Of a DNA stretch of 64,000 nucleotides, positions 8,642-17,314 are shown one piece after another. The DNA is from SAR86 cluster bacterium (GTDB lineage: Bacteria; Pseudomonadota; Gammaproteobacteria; Magnimaribacterales; TMED112): the NCBI GenBank assembly GCA_023703535.1, contig CP097967.1, forward strand, positions 538,543 to 602,542, given 5' to 3'. The first letter of the stretch is position 1. Each line of letters begins with the position of its first letter. The notes below the pieces were generated by a model, which did no database searches, was not told the DNA's origin, and worked only from the letters and a program-made list of their open reading frames with translations. Made by a program: the position numbers and the translations under genes.

Positions 8642-10087
8642 ATGAATTATAAAATACTTACAATCGACCAGGGAACAACTAGTTCAAGATCAATTACATA
8701 TGATATTTATGGGGGCACAATTGAATCTAGTCAACATGAATATCCATTAATTTACCCTGAAGATGGTTGGGTAGAGATAGATCCACAAATATTAATGGAT
8801 TCGGTTATAAAGTCCTTAAATGATATTAATAAAGATGATATTGAATTGATATCAATTACAAATCAAAGAGAGACTACTATTGTATGGGAAAAACAATCTG
8901 GTAATCCGATTTATAACGCGATTGTATGGCAGGACAGGAGAACATCGCAATATTGCGAAAGCATAAGAACAGGTAATCTTGAAAAGAACATACAAGACAA
9001 AACTGGACTTATCTTAGATCCATATTTTTCAGCAACAAAAATTAAATGGATTCTTGAGAACGTTAGTGGAGCAAAAGAAAAAGCTGCTAATGGTGAACTA
9101 TGTTTTGGCACTGTCGATACATATTTGATGTACAAACTATCTGAGGGGAAAATTTTTAAAACAGATATTACTAATGCGTCAAGAACAATGCTATTTAATA
9201 TAAATACTCTTTCTTGGGATGCAGAGTTATTAGATATTTTTGGAATAGATAAATCACTTCTTCCAGAAGTTGTCATGTCAGATTCTTCTTTTGGCCGTAT
9301 TGAGAAAATTAATAATGCTGAAATTCATAGTGTACTTGGAGATCAGCAAGCTGCATTATTTGGTCAAGGATGTTTTGAAGAGGGAGACTCAAAAAGTACT
9401 TATGGAACAGGGTGTTTCTTAATGTCTAATATCGGCAAAAAACCCGTTCTATCACAAGAGAAATTGCTTACTACAGTAGGTTTTAGTTTTGGTGGAGATG
9501 TATTTTATGCAATGGAAGGAAGTATTTACTCTGCAGGCACAGTAGTACAATACTTGAGAGATAACCTTGATTTTTTTGACAAAAGTCCTGAATCAGAGAA
9601 ATTTCTAAGAACAAATGGTAATAGTAATGGAGTCATATTTATACCAGCTTTTACCGGACTTGGTGCACCATACTGGAATTCAGAAATAAGAGCCTCTTTT
9701 TATGGAATAACTAGAGACAGCAGCAAGGAAGATTTAATTAATGCAGCGTTCAAATCAATTTCATTTCAATCAAAAGAAATACTTAATTGTTTTGAAAAAT
9801 CTGGAATTAAGATAAATATCTTAAATGTTGATGGAGGAATGGTGGAAAATAAGAAATTTGTTCAGCAATTAGCTACTCTTCTAAATAAAAATGTAAATGT
9901 TCCTGATAATAAAGAGTCTACTGCATTTGGCGTCGCTGCATTAGCTGGTATTTCTAAAGATGTTATGGATAAAAAAGTAATTCTTGACCAAAAAAGAGAT
10001 GTAGTAAAACCCATAAACAGTGAAAATGATTATTTAGAGAATAGTTTCGTAGAATGGAAAAAATATCTCGATAAAATTTTATCCTAA
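8642..10087 (+). CDS. glpK: Glycerol kinase
   Basis: ATP-dependent phosphorylation of glycerol, FGGY kinase family; 481 residues against about 500 usually. Motifs in order: DQGTTSSRS (about 9-17), NQRET, WQDRRT, DPYFSATK, NASRTM, the catalytic region around LGDQQAALFGQ, GLGAPYW and DGGMVENK. The start is set by the ATG 8 codons before DQGTTSS, matching the family. There is no glpF or glpD beside it. The gene is divergent from the small lipoprotein with 2 bases between starts, and its stop overlaps the convergent methyltransferase gene by 9 bases. Confidence 0.9.
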   Translation: MNYKILTIDQGTTSSRSITYDIYGGTIESSQHEYPLIYPEDGWVEIDPQILMDSVIKSLNDINKDDIELISITNQRETTIVWEKQSGNPIYNAIVWQDRRTSQYCESIRTGNLEKNIQDKTGLILDPYFSATKIKWILENVSGAKEKAANGELCFGTVDTYLMYKLSEGKIFKTDITNASRTMLFNINTLSWDAELLDIFGIDKSLLPEVVMSDSSFGRIEKINNAEIHSVLGDQQAALFGQGCFEEGDSKSTYGTGCFLMSNIGKKPVLSQEKLLTTVGFSFGGDVFYAMEGSIYSAGTVVQYLRDNLDFFDKSPESEKFLRTNGNSNGVIFIPAFTGLGAPYWNSEIRASFYGITRDSSKEDLINAAFKSISFQSKEILNCFEKSGIKINILNVDGGMVENKKFVQQLATLLNKNVNVPDNKESTAFGVAALAGISKDVMDKKVILDQKRDVVKPINSENDYLENSFVEWKKYLDKILS

Positions 10088-10516
10088 CCAGCGGCTAGTT
10101 GATGCAGCATAATTTTCCCAGTCTTTACCAAATTTCTCTTTTAATTTGACTTCTTCATGAGGAATCCAAGTTTTATGTATGATTAATACAAATATTACTG
10201 GTATTACTAATGCTGATAATGACTGCATAAAACAAGCTGATGAAATTAATATTCCAGCCATTCCAAGATAAATAGGATTTCTTGAGAATGAAAAAGGACC
10301 AGTAGTAACTAATTTTTCAGGCTGACCATCAGGAATTATTGTTGTTTCGTTTTTGAAAAGCTCTCTTGCTGCTAAAGCGATACAACCAATTGATCCAACT
10401 AGTAACAGAAAACCAAATAGAAGGCTGAGATCAACAGATAATGGTAACAAATTGAATAATAAAACTTGAATGATCAAACATCCAAGAGTTATCACAGGCG
10501 GAAAAGTTAATTTCAT
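10079..10516 (-). CDS. Isoprenylcysteine carboxyl methyltransferase-family membrane protein
   Basis: A 145-residue integral membrane protein with about four hydrophobic segments. The C-terminal half has the ICMT/PEMT SAM-binding pattern: LVTTGPFSFSRNPIYLG (about 89-105) and, near the end, HEEVKLKEKFGKDWENY, the conserved EE-x-L-x-x-x-F-G-x-x-Y-x-x-Y motif. Bacterial members methylate isoprenoid or phospholipid-like substrates; the actual substrate is unknown. The gene is convergent with glpK and overlaps its end. Confidence 0.72.
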   Translation of the reverse strand: MKLTFPPVITLGCLIIQVLLFNLLPLSVDLSLLFGFLLLVGSIGCIALAARELFKNETTIIPDGQPEKLVTTGPFSFSRNPIYLGMAGILISSACFMQSLSALVIPVIFVLIIHKTWIPHEEVKLKEKFGKDWENYAASTSRWLG

Positions 10517-10542
10517 AAATGAAGTCTACAATTTTTTTAAAG

Positions 10543-10570
10543 AAAAAAAACCCCTCAGGTTAGCGAGGGG
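10543..10570 (-). terminator. Rho-independent terminator after the siderophore receptor unit
   Basis: On the minus strand a stem CCCCTC / GAGGGG (10565-10570 with 10551-10556) closes an 8-base loop and is followed by eight T residues. It lies downstream of the TonB receptor and of the 34-codon ORF, and would end that transcript. Confidence 0.8.
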
Positions 10571-10610
10571 CGAAGCATTGAAAGCTCTTTCAGGAATGTA
10601 ATATAAGGGA

Positions 10611-10715
10611 TCAGAAAGCGACTTTCACTTCATGAAAGACTAATTCTGAGAGTGTAGGCAAGCATGACTGGTACATTGTATTGATCATATTATGCAAGGG
10701 TGGAATATGATTCAT
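10611..10715 (-). CDS. Possible 34-residue small protein downstream of the siderophore receptor
   Basis: An ATG-initiated frame of 34 codons sits between the receptor stop (39 bases upstream) and the terminator. The peptide begins MNHIPPLHNMINTM and ends HEVKVAF; it has no membrane helix. A weak GAGG lies about 12 bases before the ATG. Its codons look less AT-rich than neighbouring genes, and the stretch is otherwise unexplained. It could be a real small protein cotranscribed with the receptor, or part of a structured 3' UTR. I do not recognise it. Confidence 0.35.
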   Translation of the reverse strand: MNHIPPLHNMINTMYQSCLPTLSELVFHEVKVAF

Positions 10716-10754
10716 TGTGTCCACTGACCTCAGCTTGCCATCCACTATCAAACT

Positions 10755-12818
10755 CTAAAAAGTATACCTAAGTGATAGTCTCGCATTCTGTGGCTCTCCA
10801 ACAGACGCTTGATGAGAACTGTGTGAGTGTGGGAAATAAAGTTCATCTTTCACATTTTCAACATTCACTTGTAAAGTTAAATCTGATGAAACATCATAAT
10901 AAGCACCAAAATCAACTCTTGTATACTCTGGTAAGTATCTGCTGGTATTATTGTTACTTATGTATGATTTACCTTGATCAGTGAATCCAAGCGCCCAACC
11001 AAACTTATCATTAACCCTGTATTGAGCAAATACTGATAACGTATTTTTTGGAATTTCTCTTGGTTCACCACCAGTACTTGTCTCACCATCCATTTGTGCG
11101 TAAGCCACTGCAATATTTAGGTTGTCATTTACCTGTCCTTTAAGCTCAAGTTCAACTCCATCAACTTGTAGACCAACTATCTCAGCAGATTCACCGTCAG
11201 ATGTTCTTGTTGCAATTGTTTGTTCACTATCAAACATACTTACTGTAAAACTTAAATCTTGTGAAATTGCCCATTTCATACCAAATTCAGTATTTTCAAA
11301 AACGTCTGGATCTAAAGCAGCTGCACTTGCTGTAAGTTTTTTATATTGCTCACCTGATCTCGGTAAGAAGCTTTGACTCATGCTATAGTAAATAGATACT
11401 TTGTTTCTAGGCTTAAATACTATACCAGCTCTTGGAGAGAATTCTTTGTCCTCTCTTGATTGAGATGAGCCTGCCTTTAGATCATCAACAGTAATATCAA
11501 ATGTATCCATACGTCCACCCAGCATTAAAAGCACTTTGTCACTTACTTCTATTTGATCTTGTACATAGAAAGATGAAACAGCAATATCTGACTCAGTTCT
11601 ACTCTTTAACTTTGTTGCAAAATCAAATGCTGTAGCAACGCCTAAATTAGTAACTGAAAAATCAAGAGGTCTAGTCACTATAAAGCTCTCTTTATCTGAC
11701 CCGCTAGTTATCCAGTAACTGTCATATCTAGTATTTTTATTTTGTGTATCAATTACTTCTGTGCCTACTAAAAGTGTATGCTTCATTCCACCAAAATCTA
11801 ATTCGCTTACTAGATTTGCAGACATCATGAAGTTTTCTCTTTCAGTTGGGTCGTAGTAACCATCCATAGTTACAACATTTGTTTCAGCATCATATGCAGC
11901 AGCATAAAGGTTTTGATACATCTTTTCATAATCACTAGACAATACAGAAATATTTATTTTACTAGTGTCAGAAAGCATGTGACTTACATTTGCTCTCATA
12001 ATATTTGCTGTTAATGTTTGTAAATTTTGATCTTCATCACCAAAAACAATTTTTTCGAATCTTTCAACAGGCTCACCATCAGCAGTAGGTATCCCTCTAT
12101 CAATAAATCTTTCATGATCTGCATACTCATAAGATAGATCTAGTGTTGTTGCATCACTTACTAGAACTTTAAGGGTTGGGTTAAAACCAACTCTTTCGCC
12201 ATAATAAAAATCTCTGTGATTAGCTAAATCATCGGTGTGAAAATTAATTCTCAGTGCAGAATTATTGCCTGTTGCCATGTTGTAGTCGCCAGCAACATCA
12301 AATGCCCCAAATGAATCAAAGCCTGCATCTACTGAACCGAAAACTTCTCCAACAGTTGCTTTTTTTGTTACTCTGTTGATAATTCCACCTGTTCCACCTC
12401 TTCCGAATAAAAGTGCATTAGGGCCTCTAAGTATTTCTACTTGTTCAAGGTTATACAAAGAACGATAATATTGAACATCATCTCTCATACCGTCTAGATA
12501 AAAGTCAGCAGTTGATCTTACCCCACGAAAAACAACAGCATCTCTGTGCCCTTCTCCCTGTGAAGTATTTACTCCAGGAGTATATCTAACGATATCTCCA
12601 ATTTGTCTAAAACCCTGTTTACGAATGTCTTCATCTGTAACAATTGTTACTGTTTGAGGAACATTAATAACAGGTACAGGTGTTTTTAATGCGTTTACCT
12701 GATCAGAATAAAGAACATTACCTTTAACAACAATTTCCTCTACTTCATCAACAGAATCGGATTGCGCCACTATTGATGTAGCAAGCAATAAAAATAGAAT
12801 TTTAATTAAATCTTTCAT
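10755..12818 (-). CDS. TonB-dependent siderophore receptor (Fiu/catecholate-like)
   Basis: Outer-membrane receptor of 687 residues that imports ferric siderophore using TonB energy. It has a signal peptide (about 1-18), a TonB box-like segment (VEEIVVKG, about 27-34), a plug domain with VPQTVTIV and the hallmark VEILRGPNALLFGRG (about 130-144), and a 22-strand barrel ending in SLRYTF. The C-terminal SHSSHQASVGEP resembles catecholate receptors of the Fiu/FhuE group. An AAGGA ribosome site lies before the ATG, and two Fur-like palindromes lie upstream. The substrate is inferred. Confidence 0.85.
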   Translation of the reverse strand: MKDLIKILFLLLATSIVAQSDSVDEVEEIVVKGNVLYSDQVNALKTPVPVINVPQTVTIVTDEDIRKQGFRQIGDIVRYTPGVNTSQGEGHRDAVVFRGVRSTADFYLDGMRDDVQYYRSLYNLEQVEILRGPNALLFGRGGTGGIINRVTKKATVGEVFGSVDAGFDSFGAFDVAGDYNMATGNNSALRINFHTDDLANHRDFYYGERVGFNPTLKVLVSDATTLDLSYEYADHERFIDRGIPTADGEPVERFEKIVFGDEDQNLQTLTANIMRANVSHMLSDTSKINISVLSSDYEKMYQNLYAAAYDAETNVVTMDGYYDPTERENFMMSANLVSELDFGGMKHTLLVGTEVIDTQNKNTRYDSYWITSGSDKESFIVTRPLDFSVTNLGVATAFDFATKLKSRTESDIAVSSFYVQDQIEVSDKVLLMLGGRMDTFDITVDDLKAGSSQSREDKEFSPRAGIVFKPRNKVSIYYSMSQSFLPRSGEQYKKLTASAAALDPDVFENTEFGMKWAISQDLSFTVSMFDSEQTIATRTSDGESAEIVGLQVDGVELELKGQVNDNLNIAVAYAQMDGETSTGGEPREIPKNTLSVFAQYRVNDKFGWALGFTDQGKSYISNNNTSRYLPEYTRVDFGAYYDVSSDLTLQVNVENVKDELYFPHSHSSHQASVGEPQNARLSLRYTF

Positions 12819-12830
12819 AATATTCCTTAT

Positions 12831-12869
12831 TGTGAATGATTCTCAAAATGTAAATGAGAATGATTCTTG
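12831..12869. promoter_or_regulatory. Two Fur-box-like operators upstream of the siderophore receptor
   Basis: The 15-mers at 12831-12845 (TGTGAATGATTCTCA) and 12855-12869 (TGAGAATGATTCTTG) match the 7-1-7 Fur consensus TGATAATnATTATCA at 11 and 10 of 14 positions. They lie 12-51 bases upstream of the receptor ATG, where a bound Fur would block the promoter. This predicts derepression under iron starvation. Confidence 0.75.
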
Positions 12870-12920
12870 TTTAGTATATGTTCAATAAAATAGTTTGCAA
12901 GGATTTTTATTAAAAATATC

Positions 12921-12929
12921 TGATATAGT
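12921..12929 (+). promoter_or_regulatory. Extended -10 promoter for the IDO-family gene
   Basis: TGATATAGT is an extended -10 element (TGnTATAGT) ending 6 bases before the ATG at 12936, so transcription would begin about at the start codon. No good -35 at 17 bases is visible. Confidence 0.5.
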
Positions 12930-12935
12930 TATTTG

Positions 12936-14123
12936 ATGAAATCTAATATAGATTTTGATCTCTCAGATGTAAGTAGTTTTATATCAGATGTTGAACCACT
13001 TAAGAAAATAGTTACTAATTGTGAAAAAATAAAATTAGTTCATAACATTTCATCAAATCTACCTAAGTTAATGCTGACTAATCAGATTCGTCCTGCCATT
13101 GATAAATTGTCCGAAGAGTCACTTTTGATAAAATTTAATGAATTGAATGAGAGAGAATTAAGGCTTCTTAATGTTCAATTTTCTTTTATTGGTCATGCTT
13201 ATATATACGGAGGCTCATCTCCCCTTTCTAAACTTCCAGCATCATTGGCTAAACCTTGGGTCGAGATTTCTCATAAGCTTGGTCGTCCAGCTGTACTTAG
13301 CTATGCAAGTTATTGTCTAGATAACTGGTTTAAAATTAATAAGGATGAACCAATTTCTTTGGAAAATGTTGCTCTTATACATAATTTTCTAGGTGGAATT
13401 GATGAAGATTGGTTTGTAACTATTCATGTTTGCATTGAGCATGCTGCAAAAGGTGCAATTAAATCAGCAACTCAAATTTCAAAATTATTTCAAGAAGATA
13501 ACGTTTCTAAAAAAGAAATTTATGAAAACCTTAATCAGCTAAAAAATTCCTTCATTGAGATAAATCACATCTTTAGAAAAATGCCTGAAAAATGTGATCC
13601 CTATATCTATTATCACAGAGTAAGGCCTTATATTTTTGGCTGGAAAAATAATCCTGATTTAAAGAATGGAGTGATATACGAGGGTTGTTTTGAAAACAAA
13701 CCACAATTTTATAGAGGTGAGACTGGTGCACAAAGCTCGATAGTTCCAACTATGGACGCATTATTTAATGTCTCTCATGAAAAGGATGAATTGCGTGATT
13801 ATCTTGATGAGATGCGTGGATACATGCCACCAGCACACAGACAACTAATTGAGTACGTTGAGAAAAACAGTGAACTAAAAAGCTTTATAAAAGACGATAA
13901 AAAGCTCGAAGATCTTTATAATGATTCACTAGTTGAAATAAGCGCATTTAGAGCACAACATTTGCAGTATGCAGCTGACTATATACACAAGCAAAATACT
14001 AAAGAAACACTATTTGGTTCAGGTGGTTCAGTTGTAAGAGGAACGGGCGGAACTCCATTTATGAGATATCTGAAAAAGCACAAAGATGAAACTGATAAAA
14101 CAAAGTTAGATTCCAAAAAGTAA
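12936..14123 (+). CDS. Indoleamine 2,3-dioxygenase-family heme dioxygenase
   Basis: A 395-residue protein of the IDO superfamily, which opens the indole ring of tryptophan to N-formylkynurenine using heme iron. Supporting motifs are RPAVLSYASY near 125, WFVTIHVCIEHAA near 160-175, RGETGAQSS near 265, the proximal heme histidine region FRAQHLQYAADYI (about 335-347) and the C-terminal GTGGTPFMRYLKK. I start at the ATG at 12936; a TTG directly before it is unlikely to be used. No kynureninase or kynurenine formamidase is nearby. Bacterial members are often poorly active on tryptophan, so the substrate is open. Confidence 0.75.
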   Translation: MKSNIDFDLSDVSSFISDVEPLKKIVTNCEKIKLVHNISSNLPKLMLTNQIRPAIDKLSEESLLIKFNELNERELRLLNVQFSFIGHAYIYGGSSPLSKLPASLAKPWVEISHKLGRPAVLSYASYCLDNWFKINKDEPISLENVALIHNFLGGIDEDWFVTIHVCIEHAAKGAIKSATQISKLFQEDNVSKKEIYENLNQLKNSFIEINHIFRKMPEKCDPYIYYHRVRPYIFGWKNNPDLKNGVIYEGCFENKPQFYRGETGAQSSIVPTMDALFNVSHEKDELRDYLDEMRGYMPPAHRQLIEYVEKNSELKSFIKDDKKLEDLYNDSLVEISAFRAQHLQYAADYIHKQNTKETLFGSGGSVVRGTGGTPFMRYLKKHKDETDKTKLDSKK

Positions 14124-14186
14124 CAATAATGAAACAAATAAATATTAATTTATTGATTAATGTAAATTTATGTTTATATCTAGAAG

Positions 14187-15164
14187 ATGTCTAAACTAAT
14201 AAAAAATACATTTACTGCGTTATCTATTGTACTTCTTGCTGCTTGCGGAGGCGGCGGAGGCGGCGGAGGCGGCGGAATGAGTGATGGCGGAGGCTATGGT
14301 CCCTCTCCAACACCTGCACCTACACCTGCACCAACACCTGCACCAACACCTGCACCAACACCTGCACCAACACCGGCACCAACACCGGCACCGGCTCCGG
14401 CACCAGATGTTGCGGTAACAAGCATAAATGCAAACTTAACAACCGGTGGCAATACAGAGATTATTCAAATGTCCGGTAATACTACAGAATCTGCTTCTGC
14501 TGATACTCGTACCGTTTATGTATATTTCTTTGACTCACCAGGCATTAAAAACAGCACCACTTGGACTGATGGTTATGAATTTTCTACAACAAAAGATACA
14601 AGTTCTTTTAGTGTTGCTTCTGGAATTACAGCTACTTTCAGCAAAAATAACAATCATGTAACTTCTAATGATCATCAGCTATATCAATACAACATGGATG
14701 TGACATCATCAGACTATTTAGGACATGATGCATCAAACCTAGTATCTGCTGTTGGTTTAGATGGAAAGCCTGTGAAGGAAACAACTTTTAAAGTCACTTC
14801 TACAAGCTCTCCAGATAAGTATTATATAGATGGAATGTTGGCACCAAGCTTAACATTAGAGAGAGGAAAAACTTATAGATTTGACCTTGGTGATTCTACA
14901 AATAGTACCCACCCGTTTAGAATATCTACAACAAAAGATGGCACACATGGCGGTGGAACTACTTACACCAGAGATAACTATGTTACAAGAGAAGCTGGTA
15001 GAACATATGATACTAATATGGGACCAAATACCATTTTGGAATTAATAATCGATTCTGAAACACCAGACACACTATATTATTACTGCACAGTTCATCCAAA
15101 TATGGCTAATGATGCAGTAATTAATATTGTTGATGCCGGTCAGGGTGGAAGTACTTATAACTAA
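14187..15164 (+). CDS. Lipoprotein with Gly run, Pro-Thr-Ala linker and C-terminal cupredoxin-like domain
   Basis: A 325-residue exported lipoprotein. The signal peptide ends in the lipobox LLAAC (about 16-20), followed by a run of ten glycines, then a flexible PTPA-repeat linker (about 40-75). After a middle domain of unknown fold, the last 110 residues look like a cupredoxin. They have THPFRIS (His about 252) and YYYCTVHPNMAND (Cys about 301, His about 304, Met about 307), the H-C-H-M ligand set of type 1 copper proteins. It may carry electrons or bind copper at the cell surface. It follows the IDO gene by 63 bases. Confidence 0.6.
   Translation: MSKLIKNTFTALSIVLLAACGGGGGGGGGGMSDGGGYGPSPTPAPTPAPTPAPTPAPTPAPTPAPTPAPAPAPDVAVTSINANLTTGGNTEIIQMSGNTTESASADTRTVYVYFFDSPGIKNSTTWTDGYEFSTTKDTSSFSVASGITATFSKNNNHVTSNDHQLYQYNMDVTSSDYLGHDASNLVSAVGLDGKPVKETTFKVTSTSSPDKYYIDGMLAPSLTLERGKTYRFDLGDSTNSTHPFRISTTKDGTHGGGTTYTRDNYVTREAGRTYDTNMGPNTILELIIDSETPDTLYYYCTVHPNMANDAVINIVDAGQGGSTYN
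14307..14405 (+). repeat. In-frame 12-bp tandem repeat coding for a PTPA linker
   Basis: About eight copies of a 12-base unit close to CCAACACCTGCA encode Pro-Thr-Pro-Ala; the later copies change CCTGCA to CCGGCA. A (GGCGGA)n run at about 14245-14276 encoding glycine precedes it. Both are GC-rich islands in very AT-rich DNA and are expected to vary in length by slippage while keeping frame. Confidence 0.85.
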
Positions 15165-15547
15165 TTCTTGACGATAATAGTTATTTCTTTGGATATTAAA
15201 GGTTTTTCATGGGGAATGTGCAGATAGTTCCCCATCAAGAGCCTTAACTTATGTTCTCCTGGACTCAATGTAAGCAAAGCTTCAGTTTGCCCTCCTCCAA
15301 AATGAAGATGATTTGCATCAGCTGGAATAGGTTTATTAAGATCAGGCAGCTCTACATCAATAAGAAGATGATGATGGCCCGTATTGTTAATATCGTATCC
15401 TGCAGGAGCAACGCCAAAATCCTTTAAACCAAACTTAACTACAAAGGTTTTTTCAACAACTTGTCCATCTTTAGGCTCAATGAAATAAAGTTCAGAGCTC
15501 GAAACTACATTAACCAGTAAATAAACGAAAAATATAAATCTTTTCAA
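15161..15547 (-). CDS. DUF4399 periplasmic protein
   Basis: A 128-residue exported protein with a signal peptide (about 1-17) and a single DUF4399 domain, recognised by GHHHLLID (about 57-64), NHLHFGGGQTEA and the closing LSPGEHKLRLL. The histidine clusters could bind a metal, but function is unknown. It overlaps trpC by 4 bases and so is the last gene of the trp transcript, though a link to tryptophan is not evident. Its 3' end meets the cupredoxin lipoprotein with a 4-base overlap. Confidence 0.72.
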   Translation of the reverse strand: MKRFIFFVYLLVNVVSSSELYFIEPKDGQVVEKTFVVKFGLKDFGVAPAGYDINNTGHHHLLIDVELPDLNKPIPADANHLHFGGGQTEALLTLSPGEHKLRLLMGNYLHIPHEKPLISKEITIIVKN

Positions 15548-16305
15548 AATGACTCCTTCAGTAAATGCTCACCTATTAAAAATCTCTCAATACCGTAATC
15601 AAGGTATTTATTTATATCATCATTTGATGAAAAACCTGATTCAGCAATAATATTATAGTCCTTTAATATACTTTTGTTTTTTTCGTATACATCTAAACAA
15701 TGTAAAACATTTGTTTCCAAAGATATTAAGTTCCTATTATTAATTCCTATATTTTTTATATTCAAATTAATTATTTTTTCCAACTCCTCTAATCTATGAA
15801 ACTCAACTAACACACTTATTTCAAGACTTTCTGCAGTTTTAACAAGAGATTGAAGTTGCTCAAAATTTAAATATTCAGAAATTAAAAGAATGCAATCTGC
15901 TCCGCATGATTTTGCTTCAAATATTTGCCATTCATCATAAATAAAATCTTTTTGAAGTATTGGCATATTAAGTTCTCTCTTAACTTTAGTTAGATCTTCA
16001 TTTGATCCCTGAAAATATTTCTCCTCTGTTAGAATTGATAAATTCTTGTAACCTTTAGTCTTGTACTTACTACATATAGCTATAGGATCATAACTATCAA
16101 CTATTAAACCAGCTGATGGAGAACTTTTCTTACATTCAGCAATAATCTTTATTTGATCATTATTGTGATTTAAAACATCAAAAAAGTTATGAGAAGGTAT
16201 CAGATTATTTGCAATTTCATTTTCTAATTGATCAATTGATTTAAGTTTTTTTCTCTTTTCAATAGATGTAATTTTTTTTTCAAAAATTTGTTTTAATACT
16301 GACAT
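15544..16305 (-). CDS. trpC: Indole-3-glycerol-phosphate synthase
   Basis: Cyclises CdRP to indole-glycerol phosphate in tryptophan synthesis. The 253-residue single domain shows AECKKSSPSAG (catalytic Lys, about 56-66), TEEKYFQGS, LQKDFI (catalytic Lys), GINNRNL and AESGFSS. It is not fused to trpF, unlike enteric bacteria; trpF is separate at 21248-21856. It lies one base after trpD and overlaps the DUF4399 gene. Confidence 0.9.
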   Translation of the reverse strand: MSVLKQIFEKKITSIEKRKKLKSIDQLENEIANNLIPSHNFFDVLNHNNDQIKIIAECKKSSPSAGLIVDSYDPIAICSKYKTKGYKNLSILTEEKYFQGSNEDLTKVKRELNMPILQKDFIYDEWQIFEAKSCGADCILLISEYLNFEQLQSLVKTAESLEISVLVEFHRLEELEKIINLNIKNIGINNRNLISLETNVLHCLDVYEKNKSILKDYNIIAESGFSSNDDINKYLDYGIERFLIGEHLLKESF

Positions 16306-16306
16306 T

Positions 16307-17314
16307 TTATTGATTAGTGAACTTTGCGTATTTATTTAGAAGTAATAATGCTTTTCCTGAATGTAAAACATTAATCGCATTATTTATTCCATCTGAAAGA
16401 TTATTATTGATTCCTAGCGTATATAAAGCTGCACCTGCATTTAATGCAACCATATTAAACCCACTTCCTCTTTTACCATTTAAGATATCAAGCCCATATA
16501 CATAGGCTTCCTCAATTGTATTTACTTGAATGTCATTAAGAATAGCTAATTGCATATTAAATTCTTCAGGATCTAAGACAAATTGATTAATTTCATCGTT
16601 TTTTAACTCATGGACGTAAGTTTTACTGCATATAGATATTTCATCTACACCATCTTCAGCTGTAACTACCATAGCTCTTTCAAGCTTCCTTTTTTTTAAA
16701 ATATTGATAATGTCTTCATTTAATTTTTTGTCTGATGTGCCGATTATCTGAAATTTTGGGTTACCTGGGTGTGCCAGAGGACCTGCTACATTAAAGGCAG
16801 TTCTTTTGTTTATTTGCTTTCTAGCGTTAGCCACATGTTTTAATGAACTATGGAAGCTAGGAGCAAACAAAAAGGCAAAATTGAAAATTTCAAATGCTTC
16901 TTTAGCAAGTTCTATGGAGTGATCTAAATTAATGCCTGCTCTTTGAAGAAAATCTGCACTACCTGATTTACTCGTTACAGATTTATTTCCATGCTTTAAA
17001 ACCTTCCCACCAGCGGTTGCTACAACTAAAGCACTTAATGTGGAGCAATTAAAAATATTTAACCCAGAACCACCTGTTCCACAAGTATCAATATAATCGT
17101 TTGTTCCAATTTCTAATGGACTTGATTTATCTTTAAGTGTAGATGTTAAGGGTTCTAGGATTTTCTGATTGATTCCGTATTCACTCATTTCATTTAATGA
17201 TTCAATTATTTCATCATCATCACAATCTCCACTTAATAAGTGATGAAAGTAGAATTTTAACTCATCGAAGTTATCTGCCTGTGCGTCTAAAAGAGTCTTA
17301 AATTTACTGCTCAT
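16307..17314 (-). CDS. trpD: Anthranilate phosphoribosyltransferase
   Basis: Transfers phosphoribosyl from PRPP to anthranilate. The 335-residue protein has the pyrophosphate loop GTGGSG in DTCGTGGSG (about 82-90), NCSTLSALVVATAG, and KHGNKSVTSKSGSADFL, the family hallmarks. It is separate from trpG, so the glutamine amidotransferase is not fused as it is in E. coli. It overlaps trpG by 11 bases and is followed by trpC. Confidence 0.9.
   Translation of the reverse strand: MSSKFKTLLDAQADNFDELKFYFHHLLSGDCDDDEIIESLNEMSEYGINQKILEPLTSTLKDKSSPLEIGTNDYIDTCGTGGSGLNIFNCSTLSALVVATAGGKVLKHGNKSVTSKSGSADFLQRAGINLDHSIELAKEAFEIFNFAFLFAPSFHSSLKHVANARKQINKRTAFNVAGPLAHPGNPKFQIIGTSDKKLNEDIINILKKRKLERAMVVTAEDGVDEISICSKTYVHELKNDEINQFVLDPEEFNMQLAILNDIQVNTIEEAYVYGLDILNGKRGSGFNMVALNAGAALYTLGINNNLSDGINNAINVLHSGKALLLLNKYAKFTNQ

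Noticed and set aside
14307-14405. Repeat cluster as a CRISPR array
   Set aside because: The 12-base units are directly adjacent, without spacers, and lie in frame inside a coding sequence.
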